Positions 36,011 to 46,410 of a stretch of DNA of 64,000 nucleotides are shown here, piece after piece. Within the stretch, counting starts at the first letter, position 1, and each line of letters starts with the position of its first letter. The notes beneath the pieces were generated by a model. That model did no database searches. It saw only the letters and a program-made list of their open reading frames with translations, and had not been told where the DNA came from. Origin of the DNA: Agaricus subrufescens (lineage: Eukaryota; Basidiomycota; Agaricomycetes; Agaricales; Agaricaceae). Position numbers and translations under genes: made by a program. The stretch spans positions 930,001 through 994,000 of the forward strand of contig CM057060.1 of assembly GCA_029945375.1 (NCBI GenBank), read 5' to 3'.

Positions 36011-39000
36011 TTGCCGATTCAATCCAACAAGCTAGACGATGAAGAAGTAAAACTAGTATATTTACAGAAGAGCTTGGAAGAAGTAGACCTTCCTGAGAAG
36101 GCAATTTTCAGTCAGTACCTGCAAAACGTCACCACAGACTACCAACCATACCATAAAGTAGTCGCAGTCGAAGAAGATAAACAGTGGAAACCAACCATGG
36201 TGCTAGCTAAGAAATATAAACCCGTGGCGCTAAAAGTAAAACCAGTCCTGGGAGAGCTACCAGCGAAATTCCGCATAGAGCGAGATATAACTGGGGATCC
36301 GTTAGAAGGAATGCCCAAGTTAATGGTAAACCCACCCGAGTTTGAAGCCAAGGGGCGCTATACTCAGGAAAGAAAGGACAAACTAGATACCGCACACGGC
36401 GGAGATTTCTTATGGCCTGAAGAACGAAAGTTAATGCACTGGCTGATCGCCCAGCAGAATGAGTGTTTTGCCTGGGAAGACAGTGAACGAGGTAGCTTCA
36501 AGGAAAAGTACTTTCCAGCAGTAGAAATACCCACAGTGGCACATACCCCATGGGTAGAAAAGCAGTTTAGGATACCCCCAGCCATATACGAGGAAGTCTG
36601 TCGTATAATAAAGCGCAAAATAGATACAGGAGTCTATGAACCATCAAACTCGTCGTACAGGTCTAAATGGTTTTGTGTCTTAAAGAAAGATGGAAAAAGT
36701 CTCCGTCTGGTACACAGTTTAGAACCGTTAAACCGGGTTACGATCGCACATTCAGGGCTTCCTCCAGCTACTGAGGAACTAGCTATGCACTTTGCAGGGA
36801 GAGCCTGTACAGGAGTACTTGATCTGTGGGTCGGGTACGATAACCGTAAACTAGCTAGTTCATCCAGAGATCTCACTACGTTTCAGTCACCCTTCGGAGC
36901 CCTCAGGCTAGTAACTTTGCCGATGGGATGGACAAATTCGGTTCCTATTTTTCATGAGGACGTGACCTTTATACTCAGAGAAGAGATCCCTCAGTATACG
37001 TTGCCCTATATAGATGACGTGCCTATTCGAGGACCCGCTACCAGATACGAACTAGATGGGTCTACTACTAGCTACGAGGTTTTAAAAGAAAACCATGGCA
37101 TCAGACGATTCGTATACGAGCATCTACAGACAGTTAATAGGATCCTACAACGAATGAAATATTCAGGAGGGACCTTCTCCGGTCCCAAGACTACGATATG
37201 TGCAGATTATATCACGATCGTAGGATTTGAGTGCTCATATAAAGGTAGGAAACCTTCTAGGGATGCCATAGGGAAAATACTCCGTTGGGGGGAATGTACC
37301 GACACTACAGATGTCAGAGCATTCTTAGGGACGGCAGTACAATGCCGAAATCACATTCCTAACTTTGTGACCTTGGCAGCACCTTTATATAATATCTGTA
37401 AGAAGGGTGTACCGTTTATATGGGGGCCAGAGCAGGAACTAGCACAGCAAAGACTAAAAGACAGCATAGCTAGTTGCTTTCATACCCGAAATCCTAAATT
37501 TCCAAGTACTCAGCCGATAGTGTTAGCCGTTGACTCCTCTTGGCGCGCGGTGGGATACTACATCTATCAAAGGGATGAGGAAAATCCGAAGATTATCCAT
37601 TATGTGAAATTCAACTCTATCTTGATGGATGAAAGGCAGCAGAGGTATTCACAACCTAAGAGAGAGTTGTGTGGACTTAGAATGGCGCTAGAAGAAGAAG
37701 TTTATTTGCTCAGAGGAAGCAGAAATCTCATCGTCGAGACGGACGCCAAATATCTACATGGAATGTTAAACAATCCGGGCAAGTTACCTAATGCAACAGT
37801 TAACAGATGGGCGGATTATATCCGAACTAATTTCCAATTAGTTTTACTCCATAAGAAAGGAAAGACTTTTGGACCCGATGGGTTATCTAGACGCAAATGG
37901 TATCCGGGAGATCCCATAGAACGGCGATTCGACGATGTGTCAGAAGATGACCAAGGAGACTTCGAACTAGTAAAGGAAAACCCGGATGATGAGGATCCCT
38001 TGCCTTTAGAGGACTTCATTGAGGAAATTGATGACAGAACAGGCTTCATACAGCAGATAATGAACGAAGATAGTCTGCTACAGTTAACAATAGCAGAAGC
38101 TAACCAGGTTTTACAATCAGAAATACAGCAGAGACGACAAATGGCTAAGTCCGCAGACTGTCCGGATCCGTTGAGGATATTTCTGAATAACGTAGCAGAC
38201 ATGGAGGAACAAGCTACGTATCAAGAACCTGAAGGGCCGACAGTAGATGACGATTCAGACGAAATTAATGCGGAGGAAGATCCTTATGATCAAGATAGGC
38301 GTACTTCCGAAGCAAGGATGCAGGACAGACAATTAACTCGAATAAAAGAATGGCTAGCTAGTAACCCTAGTAATGTCAATACATCGAAAATGTCCCCAGA
38401 ACAAGCGAGGTTCATCAGGGCAGCCTCACATTTCTGGATAGACGATCAAGGACGGCTATTTAGGAAGATATCAGGAACCGGGAACCCACAGCTAGTTGTG
38501 GAAATCGATCAGCGCATGTACATTATGAAACAGTGTCATGACAAGTTAGGACATCGAGGGGTGTACGCAACCAACAAGCTAGTATCGCAGAGATTCTGGT
38601 GGCCAGAGATGGAAGGCGACGTAGCCTGGTACGTCAAGTCCTGCCACCTGTGTCAAGCTAGACAGAAGATGGCAATGGAACTACCGCCAGTAGTAACCCA
38701 TACACCATCGATATTTCAGATTCTGCATGCCGATACGGTACATATCTCTACAGCCTCCAACGGTTGTAAACATATAGTGCATGGGAGGTGTGCGCTCTCA
38801 TCATGGATGGAAGCCAGAGCATTACGAAAAGAAGATGCCAAGTCTATTGGGGCTTGGCTCTTCGAAGACATAATATGCCGATGGGGTAGCTTAGTCAAAA
38901 TTGTCACAGATAACGGTGCCCCATTTAGGAAAGCAGTCCGATGGCTAGAGGAGAAATATGGGATTAAAGGAGTAGCTATCTCCCCATATAACTCACAAGC

Positions 39001-39721
39001 TAATGGGACAATTGAGAGACCGCATTGGGATCTGCGGCAGATGCTTTACAAGGCTACCGGAGGAGATCTGAAACGATGGTTCTGGGTATTACACCACGTA
39101 ACCTGGGCCGACCGGATAACAGTCAGAAAAGGCACAGGTTGCTCACCATATTTCATGATAACTGGGGCCCAACCAACCATCCCGCTGGATATAGAAGAAG
39201 CAACATGGCTAGTTAGCTACCCTAATAAGATGATATCCACGGCAGAATTGCTAGGGCTACGGGCGCAAGCGCTAGCTAAGCACATCTCGCATGTAGAAGA
39301 AATGCGACAGAGAATTAGTGAAGAAAAACTTCGACGGGCCTTGCAGCTGGAAGAAGATATGAAACATAAAATAAAAGATTTCAATCTAGGACCAGGAGAT
39401 TTGGCTCTAGTAAGAAATTCGGCTATAGAAATGTCAGCAGACAGGAAAATGAAAACTAGATACTTAGGTCCAGTGGTTATCGTCAAAAGGCTTAAAGGAG
39501 GAGCATACCTTGTGGCAGAATATGACGGCTCAGTATGGCAGAATAAGGTGGCAGCCTACAGGATAGTGCCCTATCTAGCTAGGCGAAAAATCGTATTCAG
39601 CGATAAAGTTCGCGGCCTCTTGGACGCTACTGAGGAAGAACTGGAGTTGTTAGAGAAGCAAGAGCTCGAGAGATCTTTAGATGAGGAAAAAGACGTCGAA
39701 CTAGTAGTCTCAACCACTTAA
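36011..39721 (+). CDS. pol of element E: RT, RNase H, integrase
   Basis: This intact frame of about 1236 codons shows reverse transcriptase with LPMGWTNSVPIFHEDV and YIDD at 37007-37018, and RNase H (VDSSWRAVGYYIYQ; ETDAKYLHGML) near 37520-37760. An acidic linker follows. The H2C2 finger (HDKLGHRG ... CHLCQARQ, about 38535-38665) and an integrase core with LHADTVH, VTDNGAPF and NGTIERPHW (about 38720-39030) come next. The YIDD box and the FHEDV motif mark a gypsy lineage distinct from elements A and C. No chromodomain is seen; the C-terminus is a short basic tail. All catalytic residues I can place are present, so the protein may be active. Confidence 0.92.
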   Translation: MPIQSNKLDDEEVKLVYLQKSLEEVDLPEKAIFSQYLQNVTTDYQPYHKVVAVEEDKQWKPTMVLAKKYKPVALKVKPVLGELPAKFRIERDITGDPLEGMPKLMVNPPEFEAKGRYTQERKDKLDTAHGGDFLWPEERKLMHWLIAQQNECFAWEDSERGSFKEKYFPAVEIPTVAHTPWVEKQFRIPPAIYEEVCRIIKRKIDTGVYEPSNSSYRSKWFCVLKKDGKSLRLVHSLEPLNRVTIAHSGLPPATEELAMHFAGRACTGVLDLWVGYDNRKLASSSRDLTTFQSPFGALRLVTLPMGWTNSVPIFHEDVTFILREEIPQYTLPYIDDVPIRGPATRYELDGSTTSYEVLKENHGIRRFVYEHLQTVNRILQRMKYSGGTFSGPKTTICADYITIVGFECSYKGRKPSRDAIGKILRWGECTDTTDVRAFLGTAVQCRNHIPNFVTLAAPLYNICKKGVPFIWGPEQELAQQRLKDSIASCFHTRNPKFPSTQPIVLAVDSSWRAVGYYIYQRDEENPKIIHYVKFNSILMDERQQRYSQPKRELCGLRMALEEEVYLLRGSRNLIVETDAKYLHGMLNNPGKLPNATVNRWADYIRTNFQLVLLHKKGKTFGPDGLSRRKWYPGDPIERRFDDVSEDDQGDFELVKENPDDEDPLPLEDFIEEIDDRTGFIQQIMNEDSLLQLTIAEANQVLQSEIQQRRQMAKSADCPDPLRIFLNNVADMEEQATYQEPEGPTVDDDSDEINAEEDPYDQDRRTSEARMQDRQLTRIKEWLASNPSNVNTSKMSPEQARFIRAASHFWIDDQGRLFRKISGTGNPQLVVEIDQRMYIMKQCHDKLGHRGVYATNKLVSQRFWWPEMEGDVAWYVKSCHLCQARQKMAMELPPVVTHTPSIFQILHADTVHISTASNGCKHIVHGRCALSSWMEARALRKEDAKSIGAWLFEDIICRWGSLVKIVTDNGAPFRKAVRWLEEKYGIKGVAISPYNSQANGTIERPHWDLRQMLYKATGGDLKRWFWVLHHVTWADRITVRKGTGCSPYFMITGAQPTIPLDIEEATWLVSYPNKMISTAELLGLRAQALAKHISHVEEMRQRISEEKLRRALQLEEDMKHKIKDFNLGPGDLALVRNSAIEMSADRKMKTRYLGPVVIVKRLKGGAYLVAEYDGSVWQNKVAAYRIVPYLARRKIVFSDKVRGLLDATEEELELLEKQELERSLDEEKDVELVVSTT

Positions 39722-39846
39722 CAAAAAGCTAGATTGCGAAACAAACACTAGCTAGGACACGATCTTCAACGGAAAGGACAGGACGGTCTCAGAAGTACAG
39801 AACTACTACAGTAACCTTGAAAAGGGACAGGGGCTAGGCTAGCTAG

Positions 39847-41295
39847 TTAGGTGCCCTTGTTAAGCATACCCGTCAAAGTATCTTGTTGTTGTGCGAGGAA
39901 CTCGTAACGGCGTACAGAAACTTCCAAGTCCTGAGCAGCCGAAACTAATTGGCCATTAGTGACCAAGTATCTAGCCTCCAAGTTGTGCTTGGATGAGGTC
40001 TTGAGGGCGGCATGGTCGACCTCGAGGGCGGAAGCGGCAAGTCCTTGTACAACACTAAGAAGGCCTTTGCCTAATAGATATGCATCAGTACAGATCATAA
40101 ACTAGCTAGTAGCAGATACCGCACCAGAATGTAACGGGGCAGTTATGGATGCCGCAGTACCCATACCAGTAAGGAGCTGTACAGCGCGTTTGTAAGTCCA
40201 GCTACTAGTATCCAAGCCGGGCACAGTGGCATAAGGAATACGCACCGTCTGGGGACGAATAGGAGATGGCCCCTGAAACGACCAGATAGAGAGGACTAAT
40301 CAGGAATGGGTGCGATATCAGAAGTAGTTAGTTGCACGCACCGCAGCAGAACAAGAGTTGCTTCGAGTTCTGGCGGAAGAGGCTTCACTACCTGGGGCAG
40401 TGGGGACGAGAGAAGGAATAGACCCATCATCGTCGATCTCCATGGCCTAGGGGCGATATTAACCACTAGTTAAGAAACAAGAAGAAGATCAGCTTACGTT
40501 AGATGTAGCAGGAAGCTTAGGAGCATTATGAGGAGGGACGACAACGACCTCCTCTTCGCTACCGCTATCGCTACTCTCGACAGTGGCAGAGGACTTAATA
40601 GTCTTAGCATAACGACGCTGAATCCTCATCAGCACCTAATAGAGCAAGTAGCTAGAGGTTTACCTTTTTAGAAGGAGGGACGTTAGACGCCTCAGACCCA
40701 GCCGAGGAACCTTTAGTGCTGATATTGGATACAGGGGTGGCGTTGCCGGACGAGGGACCCTTGGTACGAGTCTTCTGTTCCAGGATCTCAACTAGCCTGG
40801 AGTATACAGTGGGATACTTGTAATCCTTTTCGAAATTGTCCTGCCAGTGGTCGAAACAGCGTTTAGTACGGCCCAGCAATTTGAATATCTCGGGCTTGTC
40901 AACGGCTGCGGGATCGGACTTGAGCTGCTGTAGCAAGGCAGTCTGTATGGCATCGTTAGATAAAACTAAAATAGGACAAGCTAGCCACAACGCACAGCAG
41001 AATCAGGCACCAGGGACAAGGCATTGCCTACAGAACCTCGAGTGGTTTGTTTCGACTCGTAGCGATTGACGCGATGGTGATAATTAGTGACATTATCTTC
41101 CAACTCGGTCTTAGCTAGTTGCGTATCGGGACGTAAACCGCCAGAAGGGCCAGTAGGGGCATTGGAAGGGGTCGAAGACATGTAGGGCGAATCGAGGGTA
41201 GGGTAGGCGGTTCGATGTCTGAAAATAAACCGAGGAGGGCCTCTTTTATAGCCGCCTCGACCAGCAAAATCAGATACGAAGCGAACTCGACCCAT
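39847..41295 (-). CDS. antisense gene 1 carried by element E, function unknown
   Basis: A minus-strand, six-exon model keeps phase at every join: 40996-41295, 40664-40942, 40498-40635, 40342-40446, 40125-40272 and 39847-40070, giving about 397 residues. The introns are 53, 28, 51, 69 and 54 nt. The 28 nt one (40636-40663) has GT...AG ends, but a weaker 46 nt alternative exists. The protein has an N-terminal Arg/Gly patch, a helical segment (IFKLLGRTKRCFDHWQDNF), acidic and Ser-rich linkers and a C-terminal helical, probably coiled-coil, region (LLSVVQGLAASALEVDHAAL). No known domain is recognised. The start is uncertain; a further 5' exon is possible near 41330-41440. Confidence 0.6.
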
Positions 41296-41988
41296 GGCAT
41301 CCTGCTAGCTAGTGAGCGATAATAAAGCATGGGTAGGGGGACTTGTTCACTTCTCGGGTACCTACCGACCACATGCTCCAGAGCACGTAACTTGGTAGTT
41401 CGGAAAAATGTAAGCGGCATTCGCTTAGACCTGCACACTTGTAAAGGACGTGCTAGCTGGTGTCACAAGGGCAACTTATGCACTAAGTGTTCGACGAGGG
41501 CGTCTTAAACATATAGTGGGGGGGAGGGGTAAAAGAGAACCTCCGTAGGTTTTTTCAGGCCAGGCCGTAAGCAGCAAGGGAATATACAAGACCTTTACCT
41601 CGCAAAAAGACAGAAAAGCAACCAGCCTAATGCTGGGAAGAGATCGGCTTCCGATCTACTCTAAAAAGAGGAGCGATCGGATTACAGATAGCCCAATTTC
41701 AAATAACAGAGCGAAATCTCAAAGGTATGACGCGATGAAATAATTGCCACCAGAAGGAGATAAGTTGTAGTTACGGATCAAGAATCCGATTAGGGCACCA
41801 GCTAGCTGTTTGCGGAAACACAAGCTAGGAACGGAACAACAGAAATTTGAATTCAGTACTTTAACTACGACAGAGATGGGAGTGGATACCCGAGTTAAGT
41901 ACAGATTCAAAACAAGACAACAGCAAGATAAGACAGAAAAATAAAATGAAACCGTGGCAGAAATGGAGACCCCACCAGCAGACGACGA
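41296..41988. other. spacer between the two antisense genes of element E
   Basis: About 690 bp with no convincing coding frame. It contains a G-run (41517-41527), a short inverted repeat around 41640-41675 (gatcggcttccgatc) and several CTAG words. It should hold the promoter of antisense gene 1 and the 3' end of antisense gene 2. Confidence 0.4.
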
Positions 41989-43775
41989 TCAAACGGCAGA
42001 CTCGTCCACCACAGCCTTGCCTTTGCCTTTGGACGGCGAGGAGCGAGAAGAGGAGGTAATGGGGACGACGGCCTCAGCGGCCACCTCCTCTTCAGAAGCA
42101 TCTTCATCGGCGGCCTCCTCTCCAGCAAGTTCGTCATTGACAGAATCTTCAGAAGCCTCAGTTGGCTGGCGAAAGTGCATCTCCTGAGCCATCGTATTAC
42201 GAGTTGAAAAACTAGCATGAAGGGGGGGCCTCTCCGGGAGGTTACTCCAGTAATGACCGCCACGGTGCAAGTCGTCGGTCTCATGAATAAAGTTCATCAT
42301 GTCGCCGTAAGCCTGATAGAGACGAAGAGCGGCTTCATGAGAAGCTTCGGGGGCGCCAGGGGACGGAAAGAATTGTTCACAAATCTCGAAAAGCGTATCG
42401 AGTTGCGAACGATCCTTGACGAGATGGGCGTTGACGAAATAATCGGGATCGTGGGCATGCACTGCTCGAGCTTGCAAAATCTCCGCGGCGTGACAGGCAC
42501 AATCAGACAGAAGACGAGCTTGGGACAATGACAGAAGCTTCTGTTGCATCGTCAATTGAGTGTAACCAACGCTAAGATTGCGCGCGGCAACACGAAGAGC
42601 TAGAAAAGAAGTAAAACCGACAAAATCAGTACAGAAAAAGACCAAAGAGAAAAGACGTACAGGACTCGCTAGAGAGACCATGAGAACGGAGGGCCTCGGC
42701 CAAGAATTGGACCACAGGCGCAGGCTTATTGTGGGAGCAATGGGAACGGCCTTTAGCGCGACAAGTTAAACATGCAGCACCAGCTATAGCAGCGCTGAGT
42801 TCGTCACGCACGTCCGCCGTCGCTGCCCGAGTCTCACCAGAAAGAGTATCGTAAGAATGATCACAGATGTTGAAATTCAACAAACAAGAGATACAACCGC
42901 CATCCGGGACCGCACGAGAGCAGATATCAGAAGCCATAGTGAAGAGGCTAGCCGTATGATCAAGGATGGGGGTGCCAGCAACAATACCATAGTCCCGTAC
43001 TAAGTCGTCGCTACGACGTAAGCCTGTAAAAGAGCAGATCAGCGAAACTAGTTTAAAAAGAAACGGAAGTCTTCAAAACATACCACTGCCACGAACCGGG
43101 GGGGGGTGTTTCTTATCGAATTTGGCCTTCTCAGTGATAGTAAGCAAGGCGCCTTTGCGACGCTCGATAGGGTCCGCCTTCGGAGCTTTCGTTTTGGCAG
43201 GGAGGGTTGTTTTGGACGTGGAAGCGGGAGGAGTAGCTTTGATTTTGGAAGCGGCAGCAGACTGACGCGCAGAGGTGCGAGGAGCTTTAGCGGAAACCAC
43301 CTCAGGCGAAACAGAACGAGGGCGCTTCTGGCCGCGGGCTGGGCGCTCAGCAGAATCGTTAGCCAATTCGTCAACGCTTCCTTCGGCAGTTTCATCGGCG
43401 GAATCCTCGCTAGACACCGAACAATCAATAGCATCCCTAGTTAGTATCATCCTAAGGATCGACTCACGGATCAGAAGCAACGGGGTCCTCTACCTCAACA
43501 ACGGGAAGAGGGTCCGGTTCAGCGGCTTGCAACTTCGCCAGTTTCTCGGCGAGGGCAGTCTCCTCAGCGCGAGCTTGTGCGAGTACGCGAGCAGCAGTCT
43601 TTGCAGTCAAAGAGGCCTTCAAAGCCACAAGCGCCGCCGACGGAGGGGCAGATGTAGTAGCAGAAGAAGCGGCGACCTTTTCCTGTTTGATATGGGGCCG
43701 AGACTTAGATTTGGGAGCAGTTTGAGGCTTCGAGGCGACAGTAGACTTGCGAGGCTTGGGTTTAGCAGCAGGCAT
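41989..43775 (-). CDS. antisense gene 2 carried by element E, Cys/His-containing, function unknown
   Basis: The four-exon minus-strand model is 43468-43775, 43084-43436, 42661-43023 and 41989-42599, with perfect phase and about 544 residues. The introns are 31, 60 and 61 nt; the 31 nt one carries TACTAAC directly before its AG. The N-terminus is basic, Lys/Ala/Pro-rich and likely disordered (MPAAKPKPRKSTVASKPQ). The middle holds paired cysteines and histidines that could bind zinc (CISCLLNFNICDHSYD, then CLTCRAKGRSHCSH). A helical domain follows (about 42180-42590), then an acidic/Ser tail ending GKGKAVVDESAV. An alternative upstream ATG lies at 43793. No known family is recognised. The layout resembles a DNA- or chromatin-associated protein, which is only an inference. 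Confidence 0.65.
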
Positions 43776-44378
43776 CGTAGAAGCAGGAGGCAAGAAACAA
43801 AGGACACGCTACCAAGCCAAGGAAACGTTTATATAAGGCGTTCCCGGCCGAGTTGGTAGTTGGCCGAGCCCGTAACCGCCGTACCTAATAAAGCAACGCC
43901 ACCTACCTAATCCTATGCCATCGCAGGAACACGATTAAAATCGGACGAGACAAAAAGCACGGACGAGCTGTTTTGTCCATCCATACCAGTTACAGCGATG
44001 TTTCTGTCTCTACACAAGTGAGCTAGACAGTAAAAAGACAGAAGAATCAGTAGCTATCGAGGAACGGAGGATAAGGTATAAAAATAGAAGCGGAGATAGC
44101 GAGTCCGATCAAGCGATGGAGGATCCGCCAACCCGGGAACTAACTAGTTAACCCCGAGGTCCGAGATCTAAAAATATTCGCCACGTGTACCCAATATTCC
44201 GCACCCCGTAGTTAAAATGACAGGCAGACCGCTAGTTCCTAAAACATCAGCAACACGTGTGGCTAAAAGCACCCGAGGGATTCGCGTAGGCACAAGTCAG
44301 TATACCAGAAGCATGGCAACAGCCCCGATAAACTCAGAAATATCCAGCAGTTCGATGACTGGGGACAGTCAGCTTATA
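43776..44378. other. non-coding stretch upstream of antisense gene 2
   Basis: About 600 bp between the antisense gene start and the polypurine tract. I see no long ORF. A TATAAA-like stretch lies at 44076-44082, with another AT-rich site near 43831 on the minus-strand upstream side. It probably carries the promoter of antisense gene 2 and the 3' UTR of the retrotransposon transcript. Confidence 0.4.
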
Positions 44379-44390
44379 GTGAGGGGGAGA
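44379..44390 (+). other. polypurine tract of element E
   Basis: gtgagggggaga lies directly before the 3' LTR. Confidence 0.75.
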
Positions 44391-45741
44391 TGATACGGCC
44401 CGCGCCGTTTTACGCGTAGAAATGTACTAGCTAGTATTTACAAGGGTATAACACCCACTAGCCAAGGTGCAGGGTCAGAACCTAACCATCTCTCGACACC
44501 TCAATAGTATCTCTCGTAGTCTGATAAATCCGCCTTGACTCTTATACGGGAAAACTGTACCGTGTAAGGCAAATATAGTCACTAGCTACCAGGAATGATC
44601 CGAGTAGAGGCATTAGATCTGGTGGTGACAACTAATTAGGCCGAAATACGACGATGACGCTCTAACTACCTAGACGAAACGTCGATTTATGCTTAGCGAA
44701 ACTACAGATCACTCCTCCCGAGATATACTATTCGAAGCAGTTGACCCGCAGAAGACATCGGCTCGGACAGGGAACGGCTATCACGCAAACTAGCGAGCTG
44801 AAATCCCATCAGATTATCGTGGACCCACTAGCTAGCCGGACATATCACCGATTAGGATTCTCATCACATATCGATAACGAATCTGAACGGATAGAACGTT
44901 CAGCCAAGCGGCCTTCGGCATTCTGAAACCTGACAACGTACCCATGTGGATGCCAGGGGTAGCACAATGGGGACTAGCTACCATTGTTAGTTGGAAGGGG
45001 TAAGGTGCTAAGCGACGTCAGGCAGCACCTGCTCCAACCATGATGATTGGTGCGGATAGGATCTATCCGTACCCTCAGCCCAGTCCATATGATACCCTTA
45101 GCAATAGTAGAACTACTTTGTTAATATTTGTACGCATAATGTGAATATAAAAACCCTCTAGCTAGCGTCAAGAAAGGCAAGCAATCTCCGGCCCACGTCT
45201 AGCTTTGAGGATCGTGATTTGTAAAGTAGCGATCTAATAAGTGAATAACAACTAGCTTGCGAGAGAGCTTCTAGAAAAACTCAGACTAGTTCAGCAGTTC
45301 ACGTCGGAGACGCTACCCGTTCAGAGAATTCACTAGGTTGACAGTGATACGATAGTTTAAGAGACTAGCTAGGCTACCATCGCACGCTTATATCCAGCAG
45401 AGGTGTAAGTCGGTGCTAGTTTGAGTTGTAATTGCGGAGTCGGTGGATAACTGGCGAGTTAGATCATCGCAGCTCCTCATTAAACGTCATTGGTGCGACT
45501 TAGTTTGGCTACAACGCAGTAGCTAGAGTTCAAAGTTCACGTAGCCCTTCGGCCCGTTCGTAGCTAGAACAAGTTTGAGGATTCTTTTATTTGGAATTCC
45601 TTCTTTATTAACTTTAACTTCGAAATAACCTTTTCTCTTGAACATCTCCCCACGAACTTGCATTTACGAGTACTAGTTAGTGAAGTGTGGTGTGTTTATT
45701 AAACTAGCTACACCCTTAACGTTTCATTTACTACCTCTACA
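44391..45741 (+). repeat. 3' LTR of element E
   Basis: This 1351 bp repeat is identical by eye to 31434-32784 except at 45102. Confidence 0.97.
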
Positions 45742-46410
45742 TCGGGAATCAAATGATCGTTGATCATAAGGGATGAAATCATCCGCACAAACCCCATAGA
45801 GTTCGTTGCGAATTTCCGAAGATGTGATTGTGCGGTTATCATCATCATCAGATTCATATGCCCAATAGATTTCCGAAGTAGTCACAGACCAGTGCGGGAC
45901 AGCAGGAGGTGCAATGTCCGCAGAAGTCAGGGACCAGCCATGTGGTGTTTCATCAAATGCCCAGCCACGATAGACATCGGAAGGAAGTTCCGGAGTCATT
46001 TCGTAATCCACGGGTTCCGAAGGTTCCCGTTGATTTAGGGCGTATTCCGATTCCCGTATGGAATGATCATGGATCGTCCAGGCAGGATATCCATCCGTAC
46101 CGGGTAACCATGTTCCGTCATCCGTGGGATCAGAGACAGAAGTTCCAGGGGTCGGAGTAGGTGATGCATATTGGGGAATATCATTCCGCCATTCGCAAAT
46201 CCAATTATAGAATTGGTTAGATGCGTCAGAATGGTCAGAAGTTTCATCGTCATCGGAATGATTCAGATGATTACAATTATGGCCATCGCAATAGGGATGT
46301 GCAATATGACCACAATTGGAGCGACGATCGCAATCCGAAGGTGAAAAGATAGGATAAACGATTTCGTCAGTTTGGATATTCCTCTGGAGTAAGAACGGGA
46401 GAAAACGCAC
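45742..46410 (-). pseudogene. N-terminal part of pol of copia D, cut off by element E
   Basis: This minus-strand frame overlaps the end of gag by 44 bases and lies one nucleotide downstream in phase (+1 relative to gag). It encodes a Cys/His-rich patch (CDRRSNCGHIAHPYCDGH) followed by acidic sequence. At 45742 it meets the TSD of element E and continues in frame at 31429, so it is the start of the same pol frame. Confidence 0.85.

Larger units (their letters stand above)
31434..45741 (+). mobile_element. gypsy-like LTR retrotransposon E (14.3 kb) with antisense genes
   Basis: Two 1351 bp LTRs (31434-32784, 44391-45741) differ at one base that I could see (32145 T versus 45102 C). The TSD TCGG is at 31430-31433 and 45742-45745. 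The insert splits the pol frame of copia D, and skipping it with one TCGG copy restores that frame. The internal part has Gag, protease and Pol (RT, RNase H, integrase) on the plus strand, then about 4.5 kb with two spliced genes on the minus strand before the polypurine tract. The near identity of the LTRs means a very recent insertion. The whole element is rich in CTAG words. Confidence 0.95.

Noticed and set aside
40102..40119. In-frame TAG in antisense gene 1 of E read as stop readthrough or an 18 nt intron
   Set aside because: A normal 54 nt GT-AG intron (40071-40124) removes it and keeps phase.
43106..43859. Plus-strand ORFs of 112 and 194 codons opposite antisense gene 2 of E
   Set aside because: They are Arg/Ser-rich mirror frames of an Ala/Lys-rich coding sequence. 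The phase-consistent spliced gene on the minus strand is the better explanation.
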